A stretch of 64,000 nt of DNA from positions 124,001 through 188,000 of the forward strand of contig JAKSQM010000002.1 in NCBI GenBank assembly GCA_024404115.1. The letters are read 5' to 3'. The notes under the pieces are model-generated. The model made no database searches and was not told the origin of the DNA. It saw nothing but the letters and a program-made list of their open reading frames with translations. Positions within the stretch are counted from its first letter, which is position 1. Each line of letters opens with the position of its first letter. Of the stretch, positions 16,687 through 24,830 are shown one piece after another. A program made the position numbers and the translations under genes. This stretch comes from Clostridia bacterium (GTDB lineage Bacteria > Bacillota > Clostridia > Oscillospirales > Acutalibacteraceae).

Positions 16687-16727
16687 ACCTGCCTGCATTG
16701 AATCAGTTCTTTGCAGGTTATTTTTTG
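16687..16727 (+). terminator. Terminator after the DUF6873 gene
   Basis: CCTGCA (16692-16697) pairs with TGCAGG (16712-16717), then TTATTTTTTG. A second AT-only hairpin (TTATACAAAAT/ATTTTGTATAA) lies just upstream at about 16632-16660. Confidence 0.65.
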
Positions 16728-16761
16728 TCTTAATTTGATAATACTACTAACGGTGATAATT

Positions 16762-17436
16762 TTGCTTGCAACACTTATTCGTGGCTTTATTTTATACATT
16801 TTTATAATTATCTGTATGCGTTTTATGGGAAAACGGCAGCTTGGCGAGCTTCAGCCAACGGAGCTTGTTATTACAATTCTGCTTTCAGAGATTGCATCAA
16901 TACCTATGGAAAACAACGATGTACCGATGATTAACTCTATATTTGCTGCCCTGCTTTTGGTCTGCCTTGAAATTATAAATTCTGTCATAATTATGAAAAG
17001 CACAAAGGTCAGGTATTTGCTTCAGGGAAAGCCTGCAATTGTTATAAATGACGGCACGCTTGATCAGAAAAAATTAAAGGCATTGCGTTTCACTGCCGAT
17101 GATATTCTTGACCAGCTTAGGCAAAAAGATATTTTTGAGCTTGAGCAGGTGCAGTATGCCGTGGTGGAAACAAACGGAAGTCTGAGTGTTATGAAAAAAG
17201 GTCAGTATGACTCCCCTACCAACAGTTCTTTTGGATTTAAAAGTGAAAAGCAAGGCATCCCGATTCTTGTGGCAAACGATGGAAAATATATTGAAACTGT
17301 CATAAAAGAATGTGGATTTAAAATGAAAACAATCGAGAAAATTTTAAAGAAAGAAGAGGTTGATATTTCTGAAGTTTTGATTTTGCTTTTGGATAAATAC
17401 GATAACTACACTTTAATTAAGAAGGAAAAATCATGA
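16762..17436 (+). CDS. DUF421 domain membrane protein (YetF/YcaP family)
   Basis: A 224-residue protein with three N-terminal membrane helices and a cytoplasmic C-terminal domain. The family hallmark MGKRQLGELQPTELVITILLSEIAS(IPMEN) is present in part as MGKRQLGELQPTELV. The TTG at 16762 is chosen because it gives the canonical short N-terminus and has GGTG 6 nt upstream; an earlier in-frame TTG at 16711 lies inside the preceding terminator. The last four bases overlap the DUF4363 gene, its usual partner in Clostridia. Function is not established; sporulation-linked members exist in Bacillus. Confidence 0.85.
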   Translation: MLATLIRGFILYIFIIICMRFMGKRQLGELQPTELVITILLSEIASIPMENNDVPMINSIFAALLLVCLEIINSVIIMKSTKVRYLLQGKPAIVINDGTLDQKKLKALRFTADDILDQLRQKDIFELEQVQYAVVETNGSLSVMKKGQYDSPTNSSFGFKSEKQGIPILVANDGKYIETVIKECGFKMKTIEKILKKEEVDISEVLILLLDKYDNYTLIKKEKS

Positions 17437-17753
17437 AAAGGTTTTGCTGTGCGATAATTATTTTACTTTTGACTATTACGGCTTCCGCTTTTTTGAACTT
17501 TAAAATTATAAAAATTTCTGACAAAATTTCCCGTGCATCCAGCGAAAAAAATGAGAACAAAATTGTAGAAATCTGGGAGAAAAATAACCTGCTTTTTTCT
17601 CTTGTTTTAACGCAGGAAAAGACCGAAGAAATTGAACTGATTATTGATGATATTTCAAAAGAAAAAGCTCCCTCAGATTTACTGAAGAAGCTTAAAAATG
17701 AAATGGATGGAATCAATGATTCAATGAAGCTAAGTTTAGAAAATATTTTTTGA
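17433..17753 (+). CDS. DUF4363 family protein
   Basis: A 106-residue protein with an N-terminal hydrophobic helix (about residues 5-24) and a helical, charged remainder rich in Glu and Lys (SEKNENKIVEIWEKN), matching the small DUF4363 proteins typically encoded after DUF421. It starts within the DUF421 stop (ATGA overlap), indicating coupled expression. It ends 2 nt from the end of the convergent nucleotidyltransferase gene. Confidence 0.75.
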   Translation: MKRFCCAIIILLLTITASAFLNFKIIKISDKISRASSEKNENKIVEIWEKNNLLFSLVLTQEKTEEIELIIDDISKEKAPSDLLKKLKNEMDGINDSMKLSLENIF

Positions 17754-17754
17754 T

Positions 17755-18918
17755 TTATTTAAGCCCAGCATCATCAAATCTTTTTGAATCGTTTTTATCA
17801 GAAAGCGCAACGCCTTTTAATCTGTATCGAATACTTCCACTGCTTTTTATCAGTGTTGAAAAAATTCTTTTTATCCAATAAAAAGGCAAAAGAAACGGAT
17901 GCTTTTTTAACACAGAATAGCGTGCCTGCATATAATTTTTTTCTGGGAAAATTGTTGTTAAAATATACTTGAATTTACTCTGCTTTTTTTTGTCATTTAA
18001 AAGAAAATCGTTAAGCTCGTGATTGGTAGATTTGCCATAAACTCCGCTTGAAATTATGTATTCGCCCACAGCGTCAAATTTGCCGTTAAATGAGCCACTA
18101 AACCATTTGAATGACATATCTCTCATTTTCTTTTCAAAGCTCTTTAAGCCTGTTTTATCAAGCTCTGAGGCGATATAATCATAATCTAACTCATTTTTGT
18201 AAGCGGAATTATACACAAAAACATCACAGACTGAGCGTATTCCCGTTCCGCAAATCTGATAATGCTTTGCCATATGAGCAATGAGAAAAATGTAGTAATC
18301 TTCCTTAGAAAATTCGTAGCTGAATTGCTTATTTTTAATAAGGCGGGCACGCTCAAATCCAGTGCCGAAATAGCTGTGATATTTGTCAAGGCTTTCGTCA
18401 ATCAGCGACTTGTGAAGCTCAATATGAAGCCCTTTTCCTTTTGAAAAAGAGCCGTGCAAAAACTCCTCAGAATCAAAAGAATAGCCGTGATTTAACATAA
18501 TTTCTGCTGCCTTTTGAAGCTCATTTCCAACAAGAATATCAACGTCGCCCATTGAACGCAAATAGGGCTGCGGATAAAGATTTTTTATAACAAATCCTTT
18601 TAAAACAATGTGCGGAATTTTGTTCGCTTCAAAGTCATCACAGAGAAGTTCAATTTCAGTGCTTCGCTGTGCTTCTATCATCATTGAACGCAAAACATTT
18701 TCGTTAAAAATTCTTTTGATTTTTTCTGGCAATTCAACATCAGAATTTTTTAGTCCAAAAGCAACAATGTTAAGTATCTTATGCTCTGCGCAAAACTTGA
18801 TAAAATCCTCCCAGTTATCGGTATTAAAATCGGTAACTTTTTTGTTGCAGAATACAGATGAAATAACACTGATAGCAAGAGAAGCATAGTTTAATATTTC
18901 TTTATTTTTTTTAGCCAT
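17755..18918 (-). CDS. Nucleotidyltransferase family protein (NTP_transf_5-like)
   Basis: A 387-residue protein of the uncharacterised nucleotidyltransferase group. The core is HIVLKGFVIKNLYP followed by RSMGDVDILV, where the DVD pair supplies the metal-binding acidic residues, and later IELHKSL. Such genes are often found with capsule or cell-surface polysaccharide loci, but here it is isolated, facing DUF4363 and diverging from mgtE. AGGGGAGC is its ribosome site. The nucleotidylated substrate is unknown. Confidence 0.72.
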   Translation of the reverse strand: MAKKNKEILNYASLAISVISSVFCNKKVTDFNTDNWEDFIKFCAEHKILNIVAFGLKNSDVELPEKIKRIFNENVLRSMMIEAQRSTEIELLCDDFEANKIPHIVLKGFVIKNLYPQPYLRSMGDVDILVGNELQKAAEIMLNHGYSFDSEEFLHGSFSKGKGLHIELHKSLIDESLDKYHSYFGTGFERARLIKNKQFSYEFSKEDYYIFLIAHMAKHYQICGTGIRSVCDVFVYNSAYKNELDYDYIASELDKTGLKSFEKKMRDMSFKWFSGSFNGKFDAVGEYIISSGVYGKSTNHELNDFLLNDKKKQSKFKYILTTIFPEKNYMQARYSVLKKHPFLLPFYWIKRIFSTLIKSSGSIRYRLKGVALSDKNDSKRFDDAGLK

Positions 18919-18990
18919 AATCAGCTCCCCTTTCGTAGTATTATTTTATAATATTTTTTGCGATTTGTAAACTGTATTTCAAAAAAACTC

Positions 18991-19019
18991 TTGACAATAT
19001 TTTGCTTAAATTGTAAAAT
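18991..19019 (+). promoter_or_regulatory. Promoter of the mgtE leader transcript
   Basis: TTGACA at 18991-18996, 17-nt spacer, TAAAAT at 19014-19019. Predicted transcription start near 19026, leaving a 160-nt leader before mgtE. Confidence 0.8.
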
Positions 19020-19050
19020 GACTATATAAATTTAATGTGAGGTGAATTTT

Positions 19051-19134
19051 TTGAACGGCGACGGCAGTCCAGTGCGATTGTGCACATTAACAAATTACAA
19101 CAGCAAAAGAGAAAGAGCCGTTCAGGAAATTTAA
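19051..19134 (+). CDS. Leader peptide of mgtE (27 residues)
   Basis: A short ORF starting at TTG 19051 with GAGGTGA 6 nt upstream, the same arrangement used by several real genes in this window. The peptide begins MNGDGSPV, has a central LTNYNSKRERAV and ends QEI before TAA. It lies wholly inside the mgtE leader. Its codons 18-22 (19103-19115) are complementary to the terminator just before mgtE, and its first codons (19053-19059) to 19117-19123. This fits a translated attenuator peptide; the Asp-Gly-Ser-Pro start recalls, but is not homologous to, MgtL. I know of no described leader of this kind for mgtE. Confidence 0.62.
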   Translation: MNGDGSPVRLCTLTNYNSKRERAVQEI

Positions 19135-19186
19135 TTTTTCTGATTTATTTTTGTTTGCCCTTTCCTTTTGCGGAAAGGGATTTTTT
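19103..19186 (+). promoter_or_regulatory. Attenuator (antiterminator/terminator switch) before mgtE
   Basis: The terminator is a perfect 8-bp stem (19158-19165 with 19172-19179) followed by T6, ending at the ATG. The competing antiterminator is 19103-19115, which pairs with 19160-19171 with a single bulged base. The 3' arm of the terminator also carries the mgtE Shine-Dalgarno (GGAAAGGG), so the hairpin could block translation as well. No M-box consensus is seen. Confidence 0.68.
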
Positions 19187-20560
19187 ATGGATAATAAAGC
19201 AATTACAGAAATTATTGAAAAAATGCTTGCCAACAACAAATTTTCTGCGCTGAAAGAGCTTCTTACAGAAATGAATGTTGTTGACATTGCGCAGGCGATT
19301 GAAGAAACCGAACTTCCAGAAAATCAGGTGCGAATTTTCCGACTTCTTTCTAAAGATTATTCCGCTCAGGTTTTCTCTTATCTTGATTCAGATTCACAAG
19401 GCGCAATCGTTGAAGCTATTACAAACACTGAGCTTAAATTTCTTATGGAAGATATGTTTGTGGACGATGCGGTTGACTTCCTTGAAGAAGTGCCTGCAAA
19501 TATCGTTACAAGAGTTTTGGCTCACACCAACCCCGAAACACGAAATCTTATTAACAGATTTTTAAACTACCCCGAAAATTCAGCGGGCAGTATTATGACA
19601 ATTGAGATGGTGTCTTTCCCCGAAACATACACCGTTGATATGGCAATTGCCGAAATCAGAAGAACCGCTCTTGATAAAGAAACAATCTACACCTGCTACT
19701 GCACAGATTCACAAAGAAAGCTTGTTGGTTCTGTTCCTTTGAGAAGGCTTATTGTGTCCCCTGGCGAATCAGAAATCAGAGATATAATGTATGATGATGA
19801 CCAGCTTTTGTTTGTGAATACACTTGACGATCAGGAGTCTGTTGCAGCTCTTGCAAGAAAATACGACTTGCTTTCTGTTCCTGTTGTTGATAACGAACAG
19901 CGTCTTGTTGGTATCATTACAATTGACGATATCGTTGACGTTATCGAAGATGAGAACACAGAGGACTTTGAAAAGATGGCTTTGCTTCTTCCCTCAGAAG
20001 ATCAATACCTTAAAACAGGCGTTCTCACCCTTACCAAAAACCGTATTATCTGGCTTCTTGTGCTTATGGTTTCTGCCACATTCACAGGTCAGATTATTGA
20101 GGGATTTGAAGATAAGCTTTCGGCTATTGCAGGCTTGACCGCATCCATTCCCATGCTGATGGATACAGGCGGTAACTCAGGTAATCAGGTATCAACACTT
20201 ATCATCCGTGGTCTTGCATTGGGCGATATTACCATTAAAGATTATTTCAAAGTATTGTGGAAAGAAATTCGTGTTGCTTTCCTTTGCGGTATCACCCTTG
20301 CAGCTGTAAACTTTGTAAGAATGTATATTCTGAGAATGATTACAGGCAGCCAGACAGAAACACCTGTTTTCATCGTTGTTTGTCTTTCAATGCTCTGCGC
20401 AGTTATTGTGGCAAAGATGATTGGTGCTTCGCTGCCGATGCTTGCTAAGCTGTTGAAGCTTGACCCTGCGCTTATGGCAGGACCTATGATTACAACAATT
20501 GTTGACGCACTTTCACTTCTTATCTATTTTGGATTTGCAAGCCTTATTTTAACAGTGTAA
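19187..20560 (+). CDS. mgtE: Magnesium transporter MgtE
   Basis: A 457-residue Mg2+ channel. Cytoplasmic MgtE N domain (about residues 10-120, helical), two CBS domains (about 125-255, with VGSVPLRRL and LVGIITIDDIVDVI), a connecting helix, then the membrane domain with about five helices containing MDTGGNSGNQ, part of the ion pore, and PMLAKLLKLDPALMAGPMITT. ATG 19187 follows directly on the T-tract of the leader hairpin; GGAAAGGG is the ribosome site. Expression appears to depend on the leader switch. A strong terminator follows. Confidence 0.96.
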   Translation: MDNKAITEIIEKMLANNKFSALKELLTEMNVVDIAQAIEETELPENQVRIFRLLSKDYSAQVFSYLDSDSQGAIVEAITNTELKFLMEDMFVDDAVDFLEEVPANIVTRVLAHTNPETRNLINRFLNYPENSAGSIMTIEMVSFPETYTVDMAIAEIRRTALDKETIYTCYCTDSQRKLVGSVPLRRLIVSPGESEIRDIMYDDDQLLFVNTLDDQESVAALARKYDLLSVPVVDNEQRLVGIITIDDIVDVIEDENTEDFEKMALLLPSEDQYLKTGVLTLTKNRIIWLLVLMVSATFTGQIIEGFEDKLSAIAGLTASIPMLMDTGGNSGNQVSTLIIRGLALGDITIKDYFKVLWKEIRVAFLCGITLAAVNFVRMYILRMITGSQTETPVFIVVCLSMLCAVIVAKMIGASLPMLAKLLKLDPALMAGPMITTIVDALSLLIYFGFASLILTV

Positions 20561-20575
20561 ATTAAATATAAAAAG

Positions 20576-20617
20576 AATGGTTATGAGAATTCAGTTGATT
20601 CCCATAACCATTTTTTT
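20576..20617 (+). terminator. Terminator after mgtE
   Basis: A 15-bp stem with one mismatch (20576-20590 with 20598-20612), then T7. It lies at the 3' end of the convergent ABC-F gene too. Confidence 0.9.
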
Positions 20618-22529
20618 ATTGCATTTCTTCTGCTTCTTCAATTTTTATCTGCAAGTCTTCCCATTCGTCATAAAGAGAGTTATGTTCGTCATTGAGCTTT
20701 TGCAGGTTTTCTGTCAGCTCCATTATCTTTTCATAATCAGATTGAATATCGGGGTCTGCCATAGCATTGTTGGTTTCTTCAATTTCGCCCTCAATTCGCT
20801 CAATTTCACTTTCAACAGTTTTGAGTCTTGTTTTCATCTTGCGAAGATTTGATGCAAGCTCTTTTTTGAGCTTATATTCGTTGACCTTAACAGGCTTTTT
20901 CTCAACAGTTTCCGCAACAGGCTGATTGCGTTTGTGAGATATATAATAATCATAGTCGCCCACATATTCGTCAATGGCGTTTTTGTTCATTACAAGAATT
21001 CTTGTGGCAAGCTTGTTTATAAAATAACGGTCATGAGAAATTATGAAAAGTGTGCCGTCAAAATCACGCAGTGTGTTTTCAAGTGCTTCTCTTGAAAATG
21101 CGTCAAGGTGGTTGGTAGGCTCGTCAAGCAAAAGGAAGTTATGACCGCCAAGCATCAGTTTAAGAAGCTCAACTCTTGCAATTTCACCGCCGCTGCAATC
21201 TGCAAGGTGTTTAAAAACATCATCACCTTTAAAGAGGAATGCCGCTAAAGCATTTCTCACGGAAGTCTGATTCATTTTAAGGTACTGATTCCACACATCG
21301 TCAATGACAGTTCGGTTGTCGTCAGGTATCTTTTTAATCTGCTCGTAATATCCTTTATAGATGTTTTCGCCCCAAGTGAGCCTGCCACTGTCAGAAGCGT
21401 ATTCGCCCATAATAATTCTGAAAAGCGTTGTTTTGCCGCATCCGTTATCACCAAGGAGAAATACACGCTCACCTTTTTTAATGTTGAAATCAATACCGCT
21501 AAACAGCTCTTTATTGCCGAATGATTTTGAAAGATTCTCTGCGAAAACAATATCGTTTCCGCTTTCAAATTTAGGGGTAAAATCAAATCTGATTTTTTCA
21601 ACTGCACTGTCTGGTACAACAAGCTGTTCCTTTATTCTTTCAATCTGTTTTAGCTTGCTTTCAGCGGTCTTGATGTTACGCTCTCTGTTCCACTGCCTTT
21701 GCTGTGCAACAATGCCCTCAATTCGCTGAATTTCCTGCATATCACTGCGGTATTTATCTTCAATCGCTCTCTGCATAGATTCTTTTTTAACAAGAAAATC
21801 AGAGTAGTTGCCGATATATGAATAGCCTTTGCCGTTTTCAATCTGAATAGTTTTGTTGGTTACTTTATCAAGGAAATAACGGTCATGAGAAATTACGATT
21901 ATGTTGCCTTTATAGCCGAGGATGAAATCTTCGAGCCATTCAACAGATGAAATGTCGAGATGGTTTGTAGGCTCGTCAAGAAGCAATAAATCTGAACGGG
22001 AAAGCAACAGCTTTGCAAGCGTAACCTTTGAACGCTGACCGCCGCTTAATTTTTGCGTTGAAATATCAAAATCTTTCTCAGAAAAGCCAAGACCGATAAG
22101 TGCGCTCCTTGCCCTGCTCTTATATGTCAGACCGCCCTCACGCTCAAATCTTTCCTGTAAATCTGATTGAAGCGCAATGTTTTTATCAATATCAATGCCC
22201 TTTTCAAGCTGCATATTTACATATTCAATTTCGCTTTCAAGGTCTTCAAGATAATCAAAAACGCTGATAATCTCTTCATAAAGAGTTCTGCCCTTAACAG
22301 AGCAGGTATGCTGCTCCATATAGCCAATGCGTGTGTCTTTCGAAATGAAAACATTGCCCTCATCTGGCTGATATTCGCCTGTGATAATTTTAAACAGCGA
22401 GGTTTTGCCGGCACCGTTTACGCCAACAAGACCCGCTTTTTCGTCATTTTTTATATCAAAAGAAAGGGAAGAAAAAATCTTTTCTTCGCCAAAGCTCAAG
22501 GATAAATTTTGTGCAGATAAAATAACCAT
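20616..22529 (-). CDS. ABC-F family ATPase (YdiF/Uup-type)
   Basis: A 637-residue soluble protein with two ABC ATPase domains and no membrane segment, so a ribosome-acting ABC-F factor (translation or antibiotic-protection). First domain: GVNGAGKTS and LSGGQRSK, with LLLDEPTNHLD. Linker with the P-site tRNA-interacting helical region (about residues 240-310). Second domain: GDNGCGKTT, CSGGEIAR and LLLDEPTNHLD. A C-terminal coiled coil spans about 545-637. GGAGAG precedes the ATG. The sequence does not show whether it confers drug resistance; length and C-terminal coil resemble the housekeeping YdiF/Uup groups. Confidence 0.93.
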   Translation of the reverse strand: MVILSAQNLSLSFGEEKIFSSLSFDIKNDEKAGLVGVNGAGKTSLFKIITGEYQPDEGNVFISKDTRIGYMEQHTCSVKGRTLYEEIISVFDYLEDLESEIEYVNMQLEKGIDIDKNIALQSDLQERFEREGGLTYKSRARSALIGLGFSEKDFDISTQKLSGGQRSKVTLAKLLLSRSDLLLLDEPTNHLDISSVEWLEDFILGYKGNIIVISHDRYFLDKVTNKTIQIENGKGYSYIGNYSDFLVKKESMQRAIEDKYRSDMQEIQRIEGIVAQQRQWNRERNIKTAESKLKQIERIKEQLVVPDSAVEKIRFDFTPKFESGNDIVFAENLSKSFGNKELFSGIDFNIKKGERVFLLGDNGCGKTTLFRIIMGEYASDSGRLTWGENIYKGYYEQIKKIPDDNRTVIDDVWNQYLKMNQTSVRNALAAFLFKGDDVFKHLADCSGGEIARVELLKLMLGGHNFLLLDEPTNHLDAFSREALENTLRDFDGTLFIISHDRYFINKLATRILVMNKNAIDEYVGDYDYYISHKRNQPVAETVEKKPVKVNEYKLKKELASNLRKMKTRLKTVESEIERIEGEIEETNNAMADPDIQSDYEKIMELTENLQKLNDEHNSLYDEWEDLQIKIEEAEEMQ

Positions 22530-22599
22530 TTTTTCTCTCCAAATTTTTTTGATATTGTATCACATTTTATCATTTTTTTCAATATTTATGTGTTTTATA

Positions 22600-22629
22600 T
22601 TGAAAATTAGCTTAAAAGTGTGATATTAT
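22600..22629 (+). promoter_or_regulatory. Possible promoter for the alpha/beta hydrolase gene
   Basis: TTGAAA at 22600-22605 and TATTAT at 22624-22629, 18-nt spacer. Confidence 0.45.
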
Positions 22630-22668
22630 GTATTAACAAACCGTAAAATTTTGAAATGAGGTAGTTTT

Positions 22669-23568
22669 ATGGAAAAAGCTGAATTAAAAGAATTACTTAA
22701 AAAATGTGAAAAGCTGGAGCTTACAGATGAAAGTCGAAAAGGTCTTTTCGGCAAATTTATCAAGCTCCCCTGCGGTAACACACATTATCAGATGGAGGGC
22801 GACGGTGAGCCTGTTGTTCTTGTTCACGGCTATGCAACTCCCTATTTTATATACGATAAAATTTATGAAGCACTCCTTGCAAAAGGATACAAAGTTCTTC
22901 GCTATGACCTTTTAGGCAGAGGTCTTTCAGAAAGAGTTAAGAAAGACTACACACCTGAGCTTTTTGCAACACAGCTTAATGAGCTGACAGAAGCACTTCT
23001 CGGTGATGAAAAGTTCATCCTTTTCGGCACATCAATGGGCGGAACTGTTACAACATCTTTCTGCCGTCTTTTCCCAGGAAAAGTTAAGAAGCTTGTTCTT
23101 CTTGCCCCTGCTGGTATGGACAGCTTCAAGCCACCTCTTTATATGCACCTTTGCGCTGCTCCTGTTCTTGGCAAGCTCCTCTTTAAGATGATTGGTAAGG
23201 GCATTCTTGTTAAGCGCTGCGCAGGCGAAATGATTAACTCAAAGGGCGAGGTTGACGATTTTATGCGTAAATTCGCTTTCTGCGCTCAGTATAAGGGATT
23301 TATTGAAAGCACACGCTCAAGCCTTAAAAACACAATTATGAGAACTGACGAGGATGTTAAAGGCTATTTTGCAATTGCAGAGCAGAAGATTCCCACACTT
23401 TGCATCTGGGGCACAATCGACAAGACTATGCCTTATTATCAGATAGACCGATTCAAAGAGATTTATCCCGAAGCAACATTTGTTACATTCGAGGGTTCAG
23501 GTCATATCTTCCTTTATGACGAAGCAGAGAAAACACTTGATGTTGTTTTCCCGTTCCTCGGCGAATAA
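22669..23568 (+). CDS. Alpha/beta hydrolase
   Basis: A 299-residue cytoplasmic hydrolase. The oxyanion motif VLVHGYATP is at about residues 47-55, the nucleophile elbow FGTSMGGT at about 120, and the late GSGHIFLYDEAE supplies the catalytic His; an Asp within GTIDKTMP is the likely acid. ATGAGGTAG precedes the ATG. It is monocistronic, flanked by its own promoter-like sequence and terminator. Substrate unknown. Confidence 0.88.
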   Translation: MEKAELKELLKKCEKLELTDESRKGLFGKFIKLPCGNTHYQMEGDGEPVVLVHGYATPYFIYDKIYEALLAKGYKVLRYDLLGRGLSERVKKDYTPELFATQLNELTEALLGDEKFILFGTSMGGTVTTSFCRLFPGKVKKLVLLAPAGMDSFKPPLYMHLCAAPVLGKLLFKMIGKGILVKRCAGEMINSKGEVDDFMRKFAFCAQYKGFIESTRSSLKNTIMRTDEDVKGYFAIAEQKIPTLCIWGTIDKTMPYYQIDRFKEIYPEATFVTFEGSGHIFLYDEAEKTLDVVFPFLGE

Positions 23569-23578
23569 TTAAATTTAG

Positions 23579-23607
23579 TACCGCAGAGCTTTCTGCGGTA
23601 TTTTTTT
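23579..23607 (+). terminator. Terminator of the alpha/beta hydrolase gene
   Basis: Perfect stem TACCGCAG/CTGCGGTA (23579-23586 with 23593-23600) and T7. Confidence 0.9.
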
Positions 23608-23639
23608 ATGGGTCAGACATATAATTTAGTGGTGATAAT

Positions 23640-24341
23640 ATGTTTGACAGCTTCTTTGATTTATTTAAAAATTTACTTGTATTTATTCTTCATGTTAATT
23701 CGCAAAATTCCTTTCCCCCTGCCCTTAAAGCCAAGGAGGAAGAACAGCTTGTGAAGCTTGCTGAAAAAGGCGACAGAAAAGCGAAAAACAAACTGATTGA
23801 GCATAATTTGCGCCTTGTGGCTCATGTAATCAAAAAATACTATGCCAACACATCTGATCAGGAGGATTTAATTTCAATCGGCACAATCGGACTTATAAAA
23901 GCCATTGACACATTTAAATCCGATAAAGGCACTCGCCTTGCTACATATGCCGCACGGTGCATTGAAAATGAAATTCTCATGTATTTCCGCTCACAAAAGA
24001 AAAATTCGCAGGATATTTCTGTCAATGAGCCAATCGACACAGACAATGAGGGAAATCCGCTGACATTGATTGATTTAATATCAACAGAGGACACAATTCT
24101 TGACGATATTTTTCTTGTTTCAATGAGCAAAAAGCTCTATGAATTTATTGAGGAAATCGACAACGAAAGGGATAAAACAATTATCTTTATGCGTTACGGA
24201 TTAAATAATAAAAAACCGCTGACACAAAAAGAGGTTGCAAAAAGACTTTCAATTTCCCGCTCGTATGTTTCAAGAATTGAGAAGCGAGTTCTTGCTCAGT
24301 TGAAGCAAAGATTTGATGAAGAAGTCGGTGAAACAAAGTGA
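23640..24341 (+). CDS. sigK: Sporulation sigma factor SigK (pro-sigma-K)
   Basis: A 233-residue sigma-70 family protein for late mother-cell transcription. An N-terminal hydrophobic pro-sequence (MFDSFFDLFKNLLVFIL) precedes the SFPPAL junction, as in pro-sigma-K, implying proteolytic activation. Region 2 follows (NLRLVAHVIKKY, DLISIGTIGLIKAID, ATYAARCIENEIL) and region 4 with a helix-turn-helix (TQKEVAKRLSISRSYVSRIEKR). GGTGATAAT is the ribosome site. The gene is continuous, with no skin-type insertion. A CATATAAT element at 23618-23625 could be a sigma-E -10. A lipoprotein gene overlaps its stop. Confidence 0.93.
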   Translation: MFDSFFDLFKNLLVFILHVNSQNSFPPALKAKEEEQLVKLAEKGDRKAKNKLIEHNLRLVAHVIKKYYANTSDQEDLISIGTIGLIKAIDTFKSDKGTRLATYAARCIENEILMYFRSQKKNSQDISVNEPIDTDNEGNPLTLIDLISTEDTILDDIFLVSMSKKLYEFIEEIDNERDKTIIFMRYGLNNKKPLTQKEVAKRLSISRSYVSRIEKRVLAQLKQRFDEEVGETK

Positions 24342-24787
24342 AAAAAATAGTTATATTTCCGTTTATATTTTTGCTGATTTTTACATCGTGTATTCAAAGA
24401 AGCAGAAGCTGTGATATTTTTGATTTTTCTGAGAGAATTAACAAATCTTTTGGCAAAGAAATCTGCGATGTAAATACGCTTTCCGTGTCAGAAAATAATG
24501 TGATTTACTGGTTTCCCGAAACATACAAAAATGCAGTTGTTTCTTTTTATGTGAACGATAAGACGGGCAACATTGAAAAATGTTCCGTTGTTTTTAACAG
24601 TGAAAAAGCAAACAAAATTCTTATAGAAAAAGTGAAAGAAGCGTTGTTTTTTAATAATCCGTATATGAGCGAAAAAGAGTATAAAACAGAGAAATATATT
24701 TCGTATATTTTTGAGGACAGCCGCTATAAACAGGAAAACACACAGCCGAATTTAAAAAAAGAAATAAAAGAAGAGGATTTGTATTGA
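24338..24787 (+). CDS. Putative lipoprotein of unknown function, coupled to sigK
   Basis: A 149-residue protein I do not recognise. It begins with a type II signal peptide (MKKIVIFPFIFLLIFTSC), lipobox FTSC with Cys at residue 17-18, followed by a small charged domain. Start is GTG, overlapping the sigK stop by 4 nt, so translation is coupled. Likely exported and lipid-anchored; the genetic link hints at a mother-cell or sporulation function, though that rests only on position. Confidence 0.65.
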   Translation: MKKIVIFPFIFLLIFTSCIQRSRSCDIFDFSERINKSFGKEICDVNTLSVSENNVIYWFPETYKNAVVSFYVNDKTGNIEKCSVVFNSEKANKILIEKVKEALFFNNPYMSEKEYKTEKYISYIFEDSRYKQENTQPNLKKEIKEEDLY

Positions 24788-24830
24788 AAAAATTGCCTTT
24801 TGGGTGTATAATCCTATGGGTGATTTAATA

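Noticed and set aside
19026-19186. M-box or other known metal riboswitch before mgtE
   Set aside because: I could not find the M-box core or the yybP-ykoY consensus; the pairing seen is that of a leader-peptide attenuator.
23640-24341. Skin-type interruption of sigK
   Set aside because: The gene is continuous from pro-sequence to region 4 with no recombinase nearby.
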